From: Serratia ficaria
GTDB lineage: Bacteria; Pseudomonadota; Gammaproteobacteria; Enterobacterales; Enterobacteriaceae
Direction: 5' to 3'
NCBI RefSeq assembly: GCF_900187015.1
Contig: NZ_LT906479.1
Coordinates: 1,116,001-1,180,000 of the forward strand
DNA length: 64,000 nucleotides
Of this stretch, positions 54,347 to 64,000 are shown one piece after another. The translations under genes were made by a program, and so were the position numbers. How positions within the stretch are numbered: the first letter of the stretch is position 1; each line of letters opens with the position of its first letter. The notes beneath the pieces were generated by a model. That model was not told the origin of the DNA, did no database searches, and saw nothing but the letters and a program-made list of their open reading frames with translations.

Positions 54347-54454
54347 CCCTAAATAATTGAAGTTGCGGCCAGGCGGCCAAGGCGCTTATCCCGATGAGTT
54401 TAGCCGGGTAAGCGCGCGCAGCCAACACAGATGCAGCTTCAAGTATGACGGGTA
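54347..54454. repeat. Intergenic palindromic repeat element
   Basis: About 108 bases with inverted ends TTGAAGTTGC (54357-54366) and GCAGCTTCAA (54433-54442), flanked by CCCTAAATAA and TATGACGGGTA. The reverse strand (TACCCGTCATACTTGAAG...) is a pattern I recall from intergenic repeats found many times in Serratia, Yersinia and relatives. No gene is inside. It looks like a non-autonomous miniature element. Confidence 0.6.
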
Positions 54455-54515
54455 TAAAGAATATGATAGAATCCGCCCCCCTGCGGGGTATTGAACCCAT
54501 TTTTAAGGAAAGCCC

Positions 54516-54986
54516 ATGAAAGTTATCGAAGGTGTTGTTGCTACTCCAAATGCCCGTGTGGCGATCGCAATTGCACGTTTTAACAATTTCATCAACGACA
54601 GCCTGCTGCAAGGTGCCATCGACGCACTGAAGCGCATCGGCCAGGTTGCTGACGACAACATCACCGTTGTCTGGGTCCCGGGCGCTTACGAGCTGCCGCT
54701 GACTGCGCGCGTGCTGGCCAACACCGGCAAATACGACGCGGTTATCGCGCTGGGTACCGTTATCCGTGGGGGCACCGCGCACTTCGAATATGTGGCGGGC
54801 GAAGCCAGTTCCGGCATCGGCAATGTTTCTCTGAACACCGAAATCCCGGTTGCCTTTGGCGTGCTGACCACCGAGAGCATCGAACAGGCTATCGAACGTG
54901 CCGGCACCAAAGCGGGCAACAAGGGCGCTGAAGCTGCTCTGACCGCACTTGAAATGATTAATGTTATCAAAGCTATTAAAGCCTGA
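54516..54986 (+). CDS. ribH: 6,7-dimethyl-8-ribityllumazine synthase
   Basis: A 156-residue lumazine synthase (called ribE or ribH) that joins the pyrimidine and butanone phosphate in riboflavin synthesis and assembles into icosahedral capsids. Motifs are [50 protein letters not shown] and [13 protein letters not shown] [23 protein letters not shown] precedes the ATG. No FMN riboswitch is seen upstream. nusB follows after 20 bases. Confidence 0.97.
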   Translation: MKVIEGVVATPNARVAIAIARFNNFINDSLLQGAIDALKRIGQVADDNITVVWVPGAYELPLTARVLANTGKYDAVIALGTVIRGGTAHFEYVAGEASSGIGNVSLNTEIPVAFGVLTTESIEQAIERAGTKAGNKGAEAALTALEMINVIKAIKA

Positions 54987-55006
54987 ATTTAGTTAAGGGG
55001 AATTCC

Positions 55007-55423
55007 GTGAAACCTGCTGCTCGTCGCCGCGCTCGTGAGTGCGCTGTTCAAGCGCTTTACTCTTGGCAGTTGTCTAAAAATGACATTGCCGATGTTGAAC
55101 ACCAGTTCCTGACGGAGCAGGATGTCAAAGATGTTGACGTCGCCTATTTTCGCGAGTTGCTGTCCGGCGCGGCGGTGAATGCAGGTATGTTGGACGAGCT
55201 GATGGCTCCCTACCTGTCGCGCCAGCTCGATGAACTGGGCCAGGTGGAGCGTGCGGTTCTGCGCATTGCGCTGTTTGAGCTGAAAATGCGTGAGGATGTC
55301 CCTTACAAAGTGGCTATCAACGAAGCGATCGAACTGGCGAAAACCTTCGGCGCTGAAGACAGCCACAAGTTTGTGAACGGCGTGCTGGATAAAGTGGCAC
55401 CCACCATTCGCAAGAAAAAATAA
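55007..55423 (+). CDS. nusB: Transcription antitermination factor NusB
   Basis: A 138-residue all-helical protein that with NusE binds boxA RNA for rRNA antitermination. It begins with GTG and the near-invariant [20 protein letters not shown], and ends [20 protein letters not shown] terminator hairpin follows before thiL, which is in the same direction. Confidence 0.97.
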   Translation: MKPAARRRARECAVQALYSWQLSKNDIADVEHQFLTEQDVKDVDVAYFRELLSGAAVNAGMLDELMAPYLSRQLDELGQVERAVLRIALFELKMREDVPYKVAINEAIELAKTFGAEDSHKFVNGVLDKVAPTIRKKK

Positions 55424-55425
55424 AA

Positions 55426-55458
55426 AAATTAAGGCCGGTATCCCCGGCCTTAATTTCT
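55426..55458 (+). terminator. Hairpin between nusB and thiL
   Basis: TTAAGGCCGG-5-CCGGCCTTAA, followed by TTTCTTC. It begins three bases after the nusB stop and ends 18 bases before thiL, so it is probably a partial terminator inside the gene group. Confidence 0.75.
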
Positions 55459-55476
55459 TCTAGTGGAATATCGACC

Positions 55477-56469
55477 ATGGCATGCGGCGAATTTGACCTC
55501 ATTGCCCGCTATTTTGACCGGTTTAAGAGCGTACGCCGGGACGTACAGTTGGGCATTGGAGATGACTGCGCACTTCTGACAGTGGCAGAAAAACAGCTTT
55601 TGGCCGTCAGTACCGACACCCTGGTGGCTGGCGTTCATTTCCTGCCGGATATCGATCCGGCCGATCTCGGCTACAAGGCGCTGGCGGTAAATCTGAGCGA
55701 TCTGGCGGCGATGGGCGCCGATCCGGCCTGGCTTTCGCTGGCGCTCACCCTGCCCGACGTGAATGAGGCCTGGCTGAAGGCCTTCAGCGATAGCCTGTTC
55801 GAACAGCTTAATTACTACGGCATGCAGCTGATCGGCGGCGACACCACGCGCGGCCCGTTGAGCATGACGTTGACCATTCAGGGACTGATCCCGGCCGGCC
55901 GGGCCCTGACCCGCAGCGGCGCGCGCATCGGCGACTGGATCTACGTGACCGGTACGCTGGGCGACAGCGCCGCCGGCCTGGCGATCATTCAGGATCGCCT
56001 GCAGGTTGCTGATGCGACGGCGCGCGGCTACCTGATCGGCCGCCACCTGCGGCCGCAGCCGCGGGTATTGCAGGGCCAGGCGCTGCGCGATTTGGCCAGC
56101 TCGGCGATCGACATCTCCGACGGCCTGATCTCCGACCTGAAGCACGTGCTGAAGGCCAGCGAGTGCGGTGCGCGCATCGATCTGGATGAGCTGCCGCTGT
56201 CGCAGGCGCTGAGCAGCCAGGCGGATGCCGACCAGGCGTTGCGCTGGGCGCTGGCCGGCGGCGAAGACTACGAGCTGTGCTTCACCGTGCCGGAAATCAA
56301 TCGCGGTGCGCTGGAGGTGGCGCTGAGCCATCTCGGCGCGGATTACACCTGCATCGGCCAGATTGGCCCGCTGGCGGAAGGCATCAAGTTTTACCGCAAC
56401 GATGAGGCGGTAGAGCTGGCGTGGAAAGGTTTCGACCATTTCAATGCGGAGCAGGGCAACCATGGATGA
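55477..56469 (+). CDS. thiL: Thiamine-monophosphate kinase
   Basis: A 330-residue PurM-like kinase making thiamine diphosphate from thiamine monophosphate. Conserved regions are [56 protein letters not shown] and [17 protein letters not shown]. It overlaps pgpA by eight bases, so the two are coupled. Confidence 0.96.
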   Translation: MACGEFDLIARYFDRFKSVRRDVQLGIGDDCALLTVAEKQLLAVSTDTLVAGVHFLPDIDPADLGYKALAVNLSDLAAMGADPAWLSLALTLPDVNEAWLKAFSDSLFEQLNYYGMQLIGGDTTRGPLSMTLTIQGLIPAGRALTRSGARIGDWIYVTGTLGDSAAGLAIIQDRLQVADATARGYLIGRHLRPQPRVLQGQALRDLASSAIDISDGLISDLKHVLKASECGARIDLDELPLSQALSSQADADQALRWALAGGEDYELCFTVPEINRGALEVALSHLGADYTCIGQIGPLAEGIKFYRNDEAVELAWKGFDHFNAEQGNHG

Positions 56470-56956
56470 GGCCAAACGCCGCCTGCGGATGAGCAATCCG
56501 TGGCACCTGCTGGCCACCGGCTTCGGCAGCGGTTTGTCGCCGATAGTGCCGGGCACCATGGGCTCGCTGGCGGCCATCCCGTTCTGGCTGCTGCTGATCC
56601 AGCTGCCGTGGCAACTGTATTCGCTGGTGGTGATGTTCAGCATCTGCATCGGCGTGTATCTGTGCCATCAGACCGCCAGAGACATGCGGGTACACGATCA
56701 CGGCAGCATCGTTTGGGACGAATTCGTCGGCATGTGGATCACGCTGATGGCGCTGCCGGTCAACGACTGGCGCTGGGTCGCCGCCGGCTTCGTGATTTTC
56801 CGCATTCTGGATATGTGGAAACCCTGGCCGATCCGCTGGTTCGATCGCAACGTGCACGGCGGCATGGGCATCATGATCGACGACATCGTCGCCGGGGTGC
56901 TGTCCGCCGGCATCATCTACCTGATTGGCCACCACTGGCCGGTAGGGTTGTTCTGA
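56462..56956 (+). CDS. pgpA: Phosphatidylglycerophosphatase A
   Basis: A 164-residue inner-membrane enzyme that dephosphorylates phosphatidylglycerophosphate. The ATG 56462 has GGAG suitably upstream and gives the usual start before [34 protein letters not shown]. The family motif VWDEFVGMW is present with four hydrophobic segments. Length is close to E. coli PgpA (172). Confidence 0.95.
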   Translation: MDEAKRRLRMSNPWHLLATGFGSGLSPIVPGTMGSLAAIPFWLLLIQLPWQLYSLVVMFSICIGVYLCHQTARDMRVHDHGSIVWDEFVGMWITLMALPVNDWRWVAAGFVIFRILDMWKPWPIRWFDRNVHGGMGIMIDDIVAGVLSAGIIYLIGHHWPVGLF

Positions 56957-56989
56957 TAGCAGGGCGCGGTGCGCCGCGCCCTGTCTGCG

Positions 56990-57964
56990 TTATTCAAACC
57001 CCGTCACGCGGTGCGGCACATAGGCCGTCTCCAGTTCAGCCACTTCTTCCGGCGTCAGGCTCAGATCGACGGCGGCGATGGCGTCCGCCAACTGCTCGCT
57101 GCGCGAAGCGCCGACGATCGGCGCGCTGACCGCCGGTTTGCTCAACAGCCAGGCCAGGGCGATCTGCGCGCGCGACACGCCGTGCTCTTCGGCGAGGGTG
57201 GCCACGCGCTCGGCGATGATGCCGTCGATGCCTTCGGTTTCATCGTACAGCTCTTTGCCGACCCGATCGGAGACCAGCCGCGCGGTGGTTTCCCCCCAGG
57301 GGCGGGTTAACCTGCCGCGCGCCAGCGGGCTCCAGGGCAACACGGCGATGCCTTCGGCGGCGCACAGCGGGTGCATCTCGCGCTCTTCTTCGCGCTGGAT
57401 CAGGTTGTACTGGTCCTGCATGCTGACAAAGCGCGTCCAGCCGTGCAGATCGGCGGTATACAGCGCTTTGGCGAACTGCCAGGCATACATCGAGGATGCG
57501 CCGATATAACGCGCCTTGCCGGCTTTAACCACGTCGTGCAGCGCTTCCAGCGTTTCTTCCAGCGGCGTTTCATAGTCCCAGCGGTGGATCTGCAGCAGGT
57601 CGACATAGTCGGTGCCCAGCCGCCGCAGGCTGTCGTCGACGGACTGCATGATTTTGCCGCGCGACAGGCCGCGTTCCAGGTTGCTCAGCGGGAAATAGAC
57701 CTTGGTGGCGATCACCACCTCATCGCGGCGCGCGTAATCGCGCAGCGCCTTGCCGACGATTTCCTCGCTGCTGCCGTCGGAATAGCTGTTGGCGGTGTCG
57801 AAAAAGTTGATGCCGGCATCCAGCGCCTGCTTCAGCAGCGGGCGGCTGCTCTCCTCCGGCAGCGTCCAGGCGTGGTTGCCGCGGTCCGGCTCGCCATAGG
57901 TCATGCAGCCCAGACAGATGCGCGAGACGTTCAGATCGGTATTGCCCAGTTTCAGGTACTTCAT
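56990..57964 (-). CDS. yajO: Aldo/keto reductase YajO
   Basis: A 324-residue AKR-family oxidoreductase. Catalytic residues are Asp and Tyr in NFFDTANSYSDGSSEE, Lys in VVIATKVYFP and His in LLQIHRWDYE. The start MKYLKLGNTDLNVSRICLGCMTYGEPDRGNHAWTL matches E. coli YajO closely. It lies between pgpA and dxs, as in E. coli; a role in thiamine or xylulose metabolism has been proposed there but is not evident from sequence. Confidence 0.92.
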   Translation of the reverse strand: MKYLKLGNTDLNVSRICLGCMTYGEPDRGNHAWTLPEESSRPLLKQALDAGINFFDTANSYSDGSSEEIVGKALRDYARRDEVVIATKVYFPLSNLERGLSRGKIMQSVDDSLRRLGTDYVDLLQIHRWDYETPLEETLEALHDVVKAGKARYIGASSMYAWQFAKALYTADLHGWTRFVSMQDQYNLIQREEEREMHPLCAAEGIAVLPWSPLARGRLTRPWGETTARLVSDRVGKELYDETEGIDGIIAERVATLAEEHGVSRAQIALAWLLSKPAVSAPIVGASRSEQLADAIAAVDLSLTPEEVAELETAYVPHRVTGFE

Positions 57965-58024
57965 GCTAGCCTCCCATTTACGGCTCAGACATTAACTGTA
58001 GCGCGGATCTCGGGCGGCAGAGAC

Positions 58025-58050
58025 GAAAACGCCCCCGCAAGCGGAGGCGT
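58025..58050 (-). terminator. dxs terminator
   Basis: On the minus strand ACGCCTCCGC-TT-GCGGGGGCGT is followed by TTTTC, 20 bases after the dxs stop and before yajO in the same direction. Confidence 0.75.
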
Positions 58051-58070
58051 CGGCCCGGCGGAGGGGAAAA

Positions 58071-59936
58071 TTACTGCGCCAGCCAGCTTTCGATCCGGCG
58101 TTGGATGCCGGCGGCGTCCAGGCCCAAATCGACGCGAACTTCTTCCTGGCTGCCCTGCGGCACGAAGCTGTCCGGCAGGCCGATATTCAGCACCGGCACC
58201 GCACGGCGCTTGGCCATCAGCAGTTCGTTGACGCCGCTGCCGGCGCCGCCCATGATGGCGTTCTCTTCCAGCGTGACCAGCACCTCGTGGCTGGCGGCCA
58301 TCTCCAGCACCAGCTGCTCGTCCAGCGGTTTGACGAAGCGCATGTCCACCAGCGTGGCGTTGAGGGCCGCCGCCGCCTGTGCGGCTTCCGGCAGCAGGGT
58401 GCCGAAGTTGAGGATGGCAATCTTCTCGCCTTCGCGGCGCACCACGCCTTTACCGATAGGCAGCGCGCTGAGCGGTTCCAGCACGGCGCCGGTGCCGGTG
58501 CCGCGCGGGTAGCGCACCGCGCTCGGGCCATCGTTGTAGTGATAGCCGGTGTACAGCATCTGGCGGCATTCGTTCTCGTCGCTCGGCGTCATGATCACCA
58601 TGGTCGGGATACAGCGCATAAACGACAGGTCGAAGGCGCCCTGGTGCGTCTGGCCGTCGGCGCCGACGATGCCGCCGCGGTCGATGGCGAACATCACCGG
58701 AAGTTTTTGGATCGCCACGTCGTGGATCAGCTGATCGTAGGCGCGCTGCAGGAAGGTGGAATAGATCGCCACCACCGGCTTGTAGCCGCCGATCGCCAAT
58801 CCGGCGGCGAAGGTCACCGCATGCTGCTCGGCGATCGCCACGTCGAAATATTGCTGCGGATAGTCACGCGAGAACTGCACCATGCCGGAACCTTCGCGCA
58901 TCGCCGGCGTGATGGCCATCAGGGCGCTGTCTTTGGCGGCGGTTTCGCACAGCCAATCGCCGAAGATTTTCGAATAGCTCGGCAGGCCACCGGCGCTCTT
59001 CGGCAGGGTGCCGCTGGCCGGATCGAACTTGGGCACCGCGTGGAAGCTGATCGGATCCTTTTCCGCCGGCGCATAGCCGCGGCCTTTCTTGGTCATGATG
59101 TGCAGCAACTGCGGGCCTTTCAGGTCGCGCATGTTCTTCAGCGTGGCGACCAGTCCCTGAACGTCGTGGCCGTCGACCGGGCCGATATAGTTGAAGCCCA
59201 GCTCTTCGAACAGCGTGCCGGGGACCACCATGCCTTTCAGGTGCTCTTCGGTGCGTTTCACCAGCTCCTTGATCGGCGGCAGGCCGGAAAGCACTTTTTT
59301 GCTGCCTTCGCGCAACGTGGAGTAGAGCTTGCCCGAAAGCAGCTGCGCCAGGTGGTTGTTCAGCGCGCCGACGTTTTCCGAGATCGACATTTCGTTGTCG
59401 TTCAGCACCACCAGCATGTCCGGATCGATATCCCCGGCGTGATTCATCGCTTCAAACGCCATGCCGGCGGTGATGGCGCCGTCGCCGATCACGCAGACCG
59501 TTCGGCGGCCTTTGCCTTCACGCTCCGCCGCCACCGCCATGCCGAGACCGGCGCTGATCGAGGTCGACGAATGGCCGACCGACAGCACGTCGTATTCGCT
59601 TTCGGCGCGCCATGGGAAAGGGTGCAAACCGTTTTTCTGGCGGATGGTGGCGATGCGATCGCGGCGGCCGGTCAGAATTTTATGCGGGTAGGCCTGGTGG
59701 CCGACGTCCCACACCAGGTGATCGAACGGCGTATTGTAGACGTAGTGCAATGCCACCGTCAGCTCGACGGTACCCAGCCCGGAGGCGAAGTGGCCGCTGG
59801 AGCGGCTGACGCTGTCCAGCAGGTATTGCCGCAGTTCGTCACACAACTTCGGCAGACTCTCTTTGGGCAGCGAGCGGAGTTCATCGGGATTTTCCGCTAG
59901 CGCCAAGGTCGGGTATTTGGCTATATCAAGACTCAT
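58071..59936 (-). CDS. dxs: 1-deoxy-D-xylulose-5-phosphate synthase
   Basis: A 621-residue thiamine-diphosphate enzyme, the entry to the MEP isoprenoid pathway and to thiamine and pyridoxal synthesis. Landmarks are [28 protein letters not shown], the ThDP motif [18 protein letters not shown]...NDNEMSIS, the transketolase central motif [17 protein letters not shown] and the end [18 protein letters not shown]. Last gene of the xseB-ispA-dxs operon. Confidence 0.98.
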   Translation of the reverse strand: MSLDIAKYPTLALAENPDELRSLPKESLPKLCDELRQYLLDSVSRSSGHFASGLGTVELTVALHYVYNTPFDHLVWDVGHQAYPHKILTGRRDRIATIRQKNGLHPFPWRAESEYDVLSVGHSSTSISAGLGMAVAAEREGKGRRTVCVIGDGAITAGMAFEAMNHAGDIDPDMLVVLNDNEMSISENVGALNNHLAQLLSGKLYSTLREGSKKVLSGLPPIKELVKRTEEHLKGMVVPGTLFEELGFNYIGPVDGHDVQGLVATLKNMRDLKGPQLLHIMTKKGRGYAPAEKDPISFHAVPKFDPASGTLPKSAGGLPSYSKIFGDWLCETAAKDSALMAITPAMREGSGMVQFSRDYPQQYFDVAIAEQHAVTFAAGLAIGGYKPVVAIYSTFLQRAYDQLIHDVAIQKLPVMFAIDRGGIVGADGQTHQGAFDLSFMRCIPTMVIMTPSDENECRQMLYTGYHYNDGPSAVRYPRGTGTGAVLEPLSALPIGKGVVRREGEKIAILNFGTLLPEAAQAAAALNATLVDMRFVKPLDEQLVLEMAASHEVLVTLEENAIMGGAGSGVNELLMAKRRAVPVLNIGLPDSFVPQGSQEEVRVDLGLDAAGIQRRIESWLAQ

Positions 59937-60027
59937 TCGATACTCATATCAGAGGAGTTTACCCTCCATCTTTCACGCTGCAGCGGCGTTGGCCGCCCGT
60001 GAAATCTTTTGGGCATAACGTCACACG

Positions 60028-60948
60028 TTAATTGTCGCGTTCAATAATGAAGCTGGCTAACGCTCGCAATGGCGCTGTGTTATAAGATTGCGCTGCCAAA
60101 GTATCCAATGCAGCTAATGCTTCCTGATAGAGATCCCACGCTTTTGCTTTCGCGCTGTCAAGCCCGAGCAAAGCTGGATAGGTACTCTTTCCGTGTTGTT
60201 GGTCCGCTCCCTGGCGTTTGCCGATTTTTTCGGTTTCGCCGACAACGTCCAGAATGTCGTCCTGCACCTGAAACGCCAGGCCGATGGCGGCGGCGTAACG
60301 GTCGAGCTGCGGCAGCGCCGCCCGGCCGGGTTCACCGGCGGCCAGCGCGCCCAGGCGGATCGCCGCGCGGATCAGCGCGCCGGTCTTGTGGCGGTGGATC
60401 TGCTCCAGCGCCGCCAGGCCGATTTGCTTGCCTTCGGCAGCCAGATCCAGCGATTGGCCGCCGCACATGCCGGCTACGCCGCTGGCGGCCGCCAGTTCGG
60501 ACACCATCGCCAGGCGATCGCGCAGCGCCACCTCGGGCATCTCGGCGTCGGCCAGAATGGAGAACGCCAGGGTTTGCAGCGCATCGCCGGCCAGAATCGC
60601 GTTGGCCTCGCCAAATTTGATATGGCAGGTCGGCTGGCCGCGGCGCAGATCGTCATCGTCCATCGCCGGCAGATCGTCATGGATCAGCGAGTAAGCATGA
60701 ATGCACTCTACCGCAGCGGCCGGCGCATCCAGGTTATTCAACGCCACGCCAAACATCTGCCCGGTGGTATAAACCAGGAACGGGCGCAGGCGCTTGCCGC
60801 CCAGCAGCGCGCCGTGACGCATGGCCGCCACCATATTACCGTCATTGAACGGCAGTGGCGCGATGAAATCCAACAGCGTGCGATCGGCACGCCGGCGGAA
60901 AGCCTGCAGCCGATCGGCAAAGGCGGCGGATTGGGCGATCTCAGACAT
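60028..60948 (-). CDS. ispA: Farnesyl diphosphate synthase (geranyltranstransferase)
   Basis: A 306-residue prenyl transferase that condenses isopentenyl diphosphate with dimethylallyl and geranyl diphosphate. First aspartate-rich motif LIHDDLPAMDDDDLRRGQPTCH; second motif FQVQDDILDVVGETEKIGK. The chain-length-determining region before the first motif (CIHAYSLIHDDL) is of bacterial FPP type. It starts five bases after xseB. Confidence 0.97.
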   Translation of the reverse strand: MSEIAQSAAFADRLQAFRRRADRTLLDFIAPLPFNDGNMVAAMRHGALLGGKRLRPFLVYTTGQMFGVALNNLDAPAAAVECIHAYSLIHDDLPAMDDDDLRRGQPTCHIKFGEANAILAGDALQTLAFSILADAEMPEVALRDRLAMVSELAAASGVAGMCGGQSLDLAAEGKQIGLAALEQIHRHKTGALIRAAIRLGALAAGEPGRAALPQLDRYAAAIGLAFQVQDDILDVVGETEKIGKRQGADQQHGKSTYPALLGLDSAKAKAWDLYQEALAALDTLAAQSYNTAPLRALASFIIERDN

Positions 60949-60953
60949 GGTGG

Positions 60954-61217
60954 TTACTCGGCATCCGGAGTGAAAGGCGCCAGAGGGGCATCTTCGGCGC
61001 TGTCGTTAAGTAAAATTTGCACGCGTTGCTCCGCCTGCTGCAGCTTTTGCTGGCCCTGGCGCGCCAGCTGTACGCCGCGTTCGAACTCATTCAGCGCGTC
61101 TTCCAGCGGCAATTCACCTGATTCCAGACGCGTGACGATGCTTTCCAGTTCGCTGAGGGAGCTTTCAAAGCTGACATTTTGCTCTGTACTGTCTGATTGT
61201 GCTGGTTTTTTCGGCAT
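60954..61217 (-). CDS. xseB: Exodeoxyribonuclease VII small subunit
   Basis: An 87-residue subunit (E. coli 80) of exonuclease VII. The family pattern [35 protein letters not shown]...[11 protein letters not shown] is complete. It opens the operon with ispA and dxs and is divergent from thiI across 160 bases. Confidence 0.97.
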   Translation of the reverse strand: MPKKPAQSDSTEQNVSFESSLSELESIVTRLESGELPLEDALNEFERGVQLARQGQQKLQQAEQRVQILLNDSAEDAPLAPFTPDAE

Positions 61218-61377
61218 AATTTTCTTTTTACGTCATCATGTGAACAGTGGCGCCAGAGCCTATCCTAGCGGATCTTGATTAGCAAATCATGGCGCGCTTG
61301 TATGGTTTTGTGCGCAGAGCCCGGCGATATGGTGATATACTCCGCGCCGTAATTCTTATCTGACAACAAAGACCGCC

Positions 61378-62826
61378 ATGAAGTTTATCATTAAATTGTT
61401 CCCGGAAATCACCATCAAGAGCCAATCTGTGCGCTTGCGCTTTATCAAGATCCTCTCGACCAATATTCGCAACGTCCTGAAGCAGTATGATGAAACGCTG
61501 GCGGTAGTCCGTCACTGGGATCATATCGAAGTTCGCGCCAAAGATGAAAATCAACGGCCGGTGATTGCCGACGCGCTGACGCGCATTCCCGGCATCCACC
61601 ATATCCTGGAAGTGGAAGACCGCGCCTACCGCGATATTCACCACATCTTCGAGCAGACGCTGGAAGCTTACCGCGAACAGCTGGAAGGGAAAACCTTCTG
61701 CGTGCGGGTTAAACGCCGCGGCAAGCAGGATTTCAATTCGCAGGACGTAGAACGCTACGTTGGCGGCGGGCTGAATCAGCACATCGACAGCGCGCGGGTG
61801 AATCTTTCCCGCCCGCAGGTGACGGTGAACCTGGAGATCGAAGACGACAAGCTGATGCTGGTCAAGGCGCGCCGCGAGGGCATCGGCGGCTACCCGGTCG
61901 GCACCCAGGAAGACGTGCTGTCGCTGATCTCCGGCGGCTTTGACTCGGGCGTGTCCAGCTATATGCTGATGCGCCGCGGTTGCCGCGTGCATTTCTGCTT
62001 CTTCAACCTGGGCGGCGCGGCGCATGAAATCGGCGTAAAACAGGTGGCTCATTACCTGTGGAACCGCTTCGCCAGCTCGCACAAGGTGCGTTTCGTCGCC
62101 ATCGACTTCGAACCAGTGGTGGGCGAGATCCTGGAAAAGGTCGACGACGGCCAGATGGGCGTGGTGCTCAAACGCATGATGGTGCGCGCCGCTTCCCGGG
62201 TGGCCGAGCGCTATGGCGTACAGGCGCTGGTGACCGGCGAAGCGCTGGGGCAGGTATCCAGCCAGACGCTGACCAACCTGCGCCTGATCGACAACGCTTC
62301 CGATACGCTGATCCTGCGTCCGCTGATTTCTCACGACAAAGAGCACATCATTAAGGTGGCGCGCGAGATCGGCACCGAAGACTTCGCCAAGACCATGCCC
62401 GAATACTGCGGCGTGATTTCGAAAAGCCCGACGGTGAAGGCCATCAAAGCCAGAATCGAAGAAGAAGAAAGCCATTTCGATTTCGCCATTCTCGATCGGG
62501 TGGTGAGCGAAGCGAAGAACGTCGACATCCGCACCATCGCCGAGCAGGCGCAGGAGCAGGTGGCCGAAGTGGAAACCGTCGCGGCCTTCGGCGCCGATGA
62601 GGTGATCCTCGACATTCGTTCGAACGACGAACAGGAAGACAAACCGCTGCAGCTGGAGCAGGTGGAGGTCAAACCGCTGCCGTTCTATAAGCTCGGCACC
62701 CAGTTTGGCGACCTGGATCAAAGCAAGACCTACCTGCTGTACTGCGAGCGCGGCGTGATGAGCCGCCTGCAGGCGCTGTACCTGCTGGAGCAGGGCTTCA
62801 CCAACGTCAAAGTCTATCGCCCTTAA
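61378..62826 (+). CDS. thiI: tRNA 4-thiouridine synthetase / thiazole sulfur transfer protein ThiI
   Basis: A 482-residue protein. An N-terminal ferredoxin-like and THUMP region (about 1-165) is followed by a PP-loop adenylation domain with [19 protein letters not shown], and the Cys in [18 protein letters not shown]-terminal rhodanese domain (about 400-482) carries the persulfide Cys in [10 protein letters not shown]. Length equals E. coli ThiI; enterobacterial ThiI has this rhodanese tail, needed for thiamine synthesis as well as s4U8 in tRNA. Confidence 0.97.
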   Translation: MKFIIKLFPEITIKSQSVRLRFIKILSTNIRNVLKQYDETLAVVRHWDHIEVRAKDENQRPVIADALTRIPGIHHILEVEDRAYRDIHHIFEQTLEAYREQLEGKTFCVRVKRRGKQDFNSQDVERYVGGGLNQHIDSARVNLSRPQVTVNLEIEDDKLMLVKARREGIGGYPVGTQEDVLSLISGGFDSGVSSYMLMRRGCRVHFCFFNLGGAAHEIGVKQVAHYLWNRFASSHKVRFVAIDFEPVVGEILEKVDDGQMGVVLKRMMVRAASRVAERYGVQALVTGEALGQVSSQTLTNLRLIDNASDTLILRPLISHDKEHIIKVAREIGTEDFAKTMPEYCGVISKSPTVKAIKARIEEEESHFDFAILDRVVSEAKNVDIRTIAEQAQEQVAEVETVAAFGADEVILDIRSNDEQEDKPLQLEQVEVKPLPFYKLGTQFGDLDQSKTYLLYCERGVMSRLQALYLLEQGFTNVKVYRP

Positions 62827-62930
62827 ATCCCCATCGTGCTTAAAGCGGCAACCGCATCCCGTTCACTGACTCAGCTCAGTGAACGGGGTGAGATCAGCCA
62901 ATAACGCTACGGCTCGGAAGGCGAAGGGAT

Positions 62931-63521
62931 TTAGTCGCGGAAGTCGTACATCCCCGGGATCAGCACCAGCTGCGCCGCTATTTCCGCCGCTTTGGCCTTG
63001 CCGAGCAGCAGGTCGATCAGTTTCAGCGCAAACTCCATCGCGGTTCCCGGCCCCTGGCTGGTGAGCAGGTTGACGCGCGGGTCGTACACCACCCGGCGCT
63101 CGATCCATTTATCCGCCGGAATTTTATCCTTCAGCCCCGGGAAGCCGGTCATATTCCCGATCGGGAACAGATCGTGATGCTGCAACACCAGCGCCGGCGC
63201 CGCGCAAATGGCGGCGACGATGTTGCCCTGCAGGTGCATTTGGCGCACCTTCTCGACCAGCAGCGGGCTGTCGCGGAAGCATTCCGCCCCCTGCAGGCCG
63301 CCGGGCAGCACGATGGCGTCGAACGGGTCGTCGACGATAGACACCAGCGTCGCGTCGGCCAGCAGCTTAACGCCGCGCGAGCAAACGAGGGTCAGATCGC
63401 CGTCGCCGGCCACGCTGGCGGTGGTGACGTTGACGCCCGCCCGCACCAGCAGATCGATGACGGTGACGGCTTCGATTTCTTCGCTACCAGGTGCCAGGCA
63501 AACCAGCGCCGATACGCTCAT
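62931..63521 (-). CDS. yajL: Protein deglycase/chaperone YajL (DJ-1 family)
   Basis: A 196-residue DJ-1/PfpI-family protein. I take ATG 63521 ([20 protein letters not shown]), eight bases after AAGGA, over an ATG two codons earlier that touches that site; E. coli YajL begins [15 protein letters not shown]. The reactive Cys106 is in AAICAAPA, with the acidic partner in the N-terminal motif GSEEIE. It acts as an oxidative-stress protein repairing glycated or sulfenylated proteins. It overlaps panE by 38 bases. Confidence 0.95.
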   Translation of the reverse strand: MSVSALVCLAPGSEEIEAVTVIDLLVRAGVNVTTASVAGDGDLTLVCSRGVKLLADATLVSIVDDPFDAIVLPGGLQGAECFRDSPLLVEKVRQMHLQGNIVAAICAAPALVLQHHDLFPIGNMTGFPGLKDKIPADKWIERRVVYDPRVNLLTSQGPGTAMEFALKLIDLLLGKAKAAEIAAQLVLIPGMYDFRD

Positions 63522-64000
63522 ATTCATTTTCCTTTCGCTTAATCAGTTCAAACAGCCGCGCATTTTCCGGCAGGGTGACGCCGTGGCTGCGTGCGCGGCG
63601 CAGCAGATAACCGGTAATATAGTCGATCTCGGTGTGTCGCTGGCTGCGGATATCCTGCAGCATCGACGATACGTTGTCCGCGGTGCTCTGGATCACTTCC
63701 ATGATGTACTGCATCAGCCCTTCGCAGGAGGTGTGATAGCCCTCCATTTCCATCACGCCGGCGACTTCACGGCACACCGCCTCGATCTGTTCGGGGTAAC
63801 GCTGCAGATCGCCGTTGCGGCAATCGTACAGCGCCGTCAGCGGGTTGATCACGCAGTTGACCGCCAGCTTGCGCCAGTTTGCCGAGGCGATATTGTTGTG
63901 CCAGGCGACGTCGGGCAGGGCCTGATGCAGCACCTCCGCCAGATGGCTGAGGGGCTGCGCCGCCGGCGACGTCGGGCCGATATGGGTGGTGCCGCCGGCG
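63484..64000 (-). CDS. panE: 2-dehydropantoate 2-reductase, C-terminal part
   Basis: About 172 residues of the C-terminal half are visible; the gene continues past the right edge. The sequence [41 protein letters not shown] and [23 protein letters not shown] match ketopantoate reductase, which makes pantoate for coenzyme A with NADPH. The catalytic Lys is in NWRKLAVN and the conserved Glu in RHTEIDY. The 3' end overlaps yajL, so the two are coupled. Confidence 0.96.
   Translation of the reverse strand, partial: AGGTTHIGPTSPAAQPLSHLAEVLHQALPDVAWHNNIASANWRKLAVNCVINPLTALYDCRNGDLQRYPEQIEAVCREVAGVMEMEGYHTSCEGLMQYIMEVIQSTADNVSSMLQDIRSQRHTEIDYITGYLLRRARSHGVTLPENARLFELIKRKENEYERIGAGLPGTW

Noticed and set aside
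54285..54515. FMN riboswitch before ribH
   Set aside because: The conserved RFN-element blocks are not present; the gap is explained by a palindromic repeat and a short promoter region.

Overview
The window is chromosomal DNA from a GC-rich member of the Enterobacterales. Gene order, protein sequences and codon use point to Serratia, probably the S. marcescens group; this is an inference from synteny and remembered sequences, not from a search. The backbone follows the order known from Escherichia coli around minutes 9-10: aroL, yaiA, ppnP, rdgC, mak, sbcC, sbcD, phoB, phoR, brnQ, proY, malZ, acpH, queA, tgt, yajC, secD, secF, yajI, nrdR, ribD, ribH, nusB, thiL, pgpA, yajO, dxs, ispA, xseB, thiI, yajL and panE. 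I see no rRNA, tRNA, CRISPR array, insertion sequence, integrase or phage genes.

Accessory blocks are inserted into that backbone. Bases 1-6076 hold a partial LtrA-family gene, a small YdgH/BhsA-type exported protein, a putative phospholipid methyltransferase, two GNAT acetyltransferases and a Fur-box-preceded pair (periplasmic siderophore-binding protein and TonB-dependent receptor). Between aroL and yaiA (6890-9807) lie an aldo/keto reductase with a TetR-family regulator, and an AraC regulator divergent from a small NTF2-like protein. Between rdgC and mak (11586-19380) lies a D-lyxose-type sugar island: a hybrid sensor kinase, a three-gene ribose-type ABC importer, a D-lyxose isomerase and an OmpR-type response regulator. 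Between mak and sbcC (20588-26830) lie an orphan BglG-type antiterminator with its own RAT hairpin and terminator, and a putative amino-alcohol catabolic locus: an ethanolamine-type permease, a class III PLP phospho-lyase, an APH-fold kinase and an AraC regulator.

From 26835 on the backbone dominates. sbcCD overlap by four bases and are divergent from phoBR, which has a clear Pho box. phoBR is followed 17 bases later by a PstS-like phosphate-binding protein. A short MetE-like methionine synthase follows, behind three tandem MetJ boxes. Next come the branched-chain amino-acid carrier brnQ after a long leader, proY, a small lipoprotein, a YbdG-type mechanosensitive channel, malZ, ggt, and a two-cysteine peroxiredoxin preceded by an OxyR half-site pair.

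Bases 45717-64000 are housekeeping: queuosine synthesis with Sec accessory genes (queA-tgt-yajC-secDF), riboflavin (nrdR-ribD-ribH-nusB), thiamine and phospholipid (thiL-pgpA), isoprenoid precursors (xseB-ispA-dxs), tRNA thiolation (thiI) and the panE-yajL overlap. The most interesting content is regulatory and modular: the sugar island carrying its own two-component system, the amino-alcohol phosphate pathway, the orphan antiterminator with its target structure, and three copies of a probable TetR operator.
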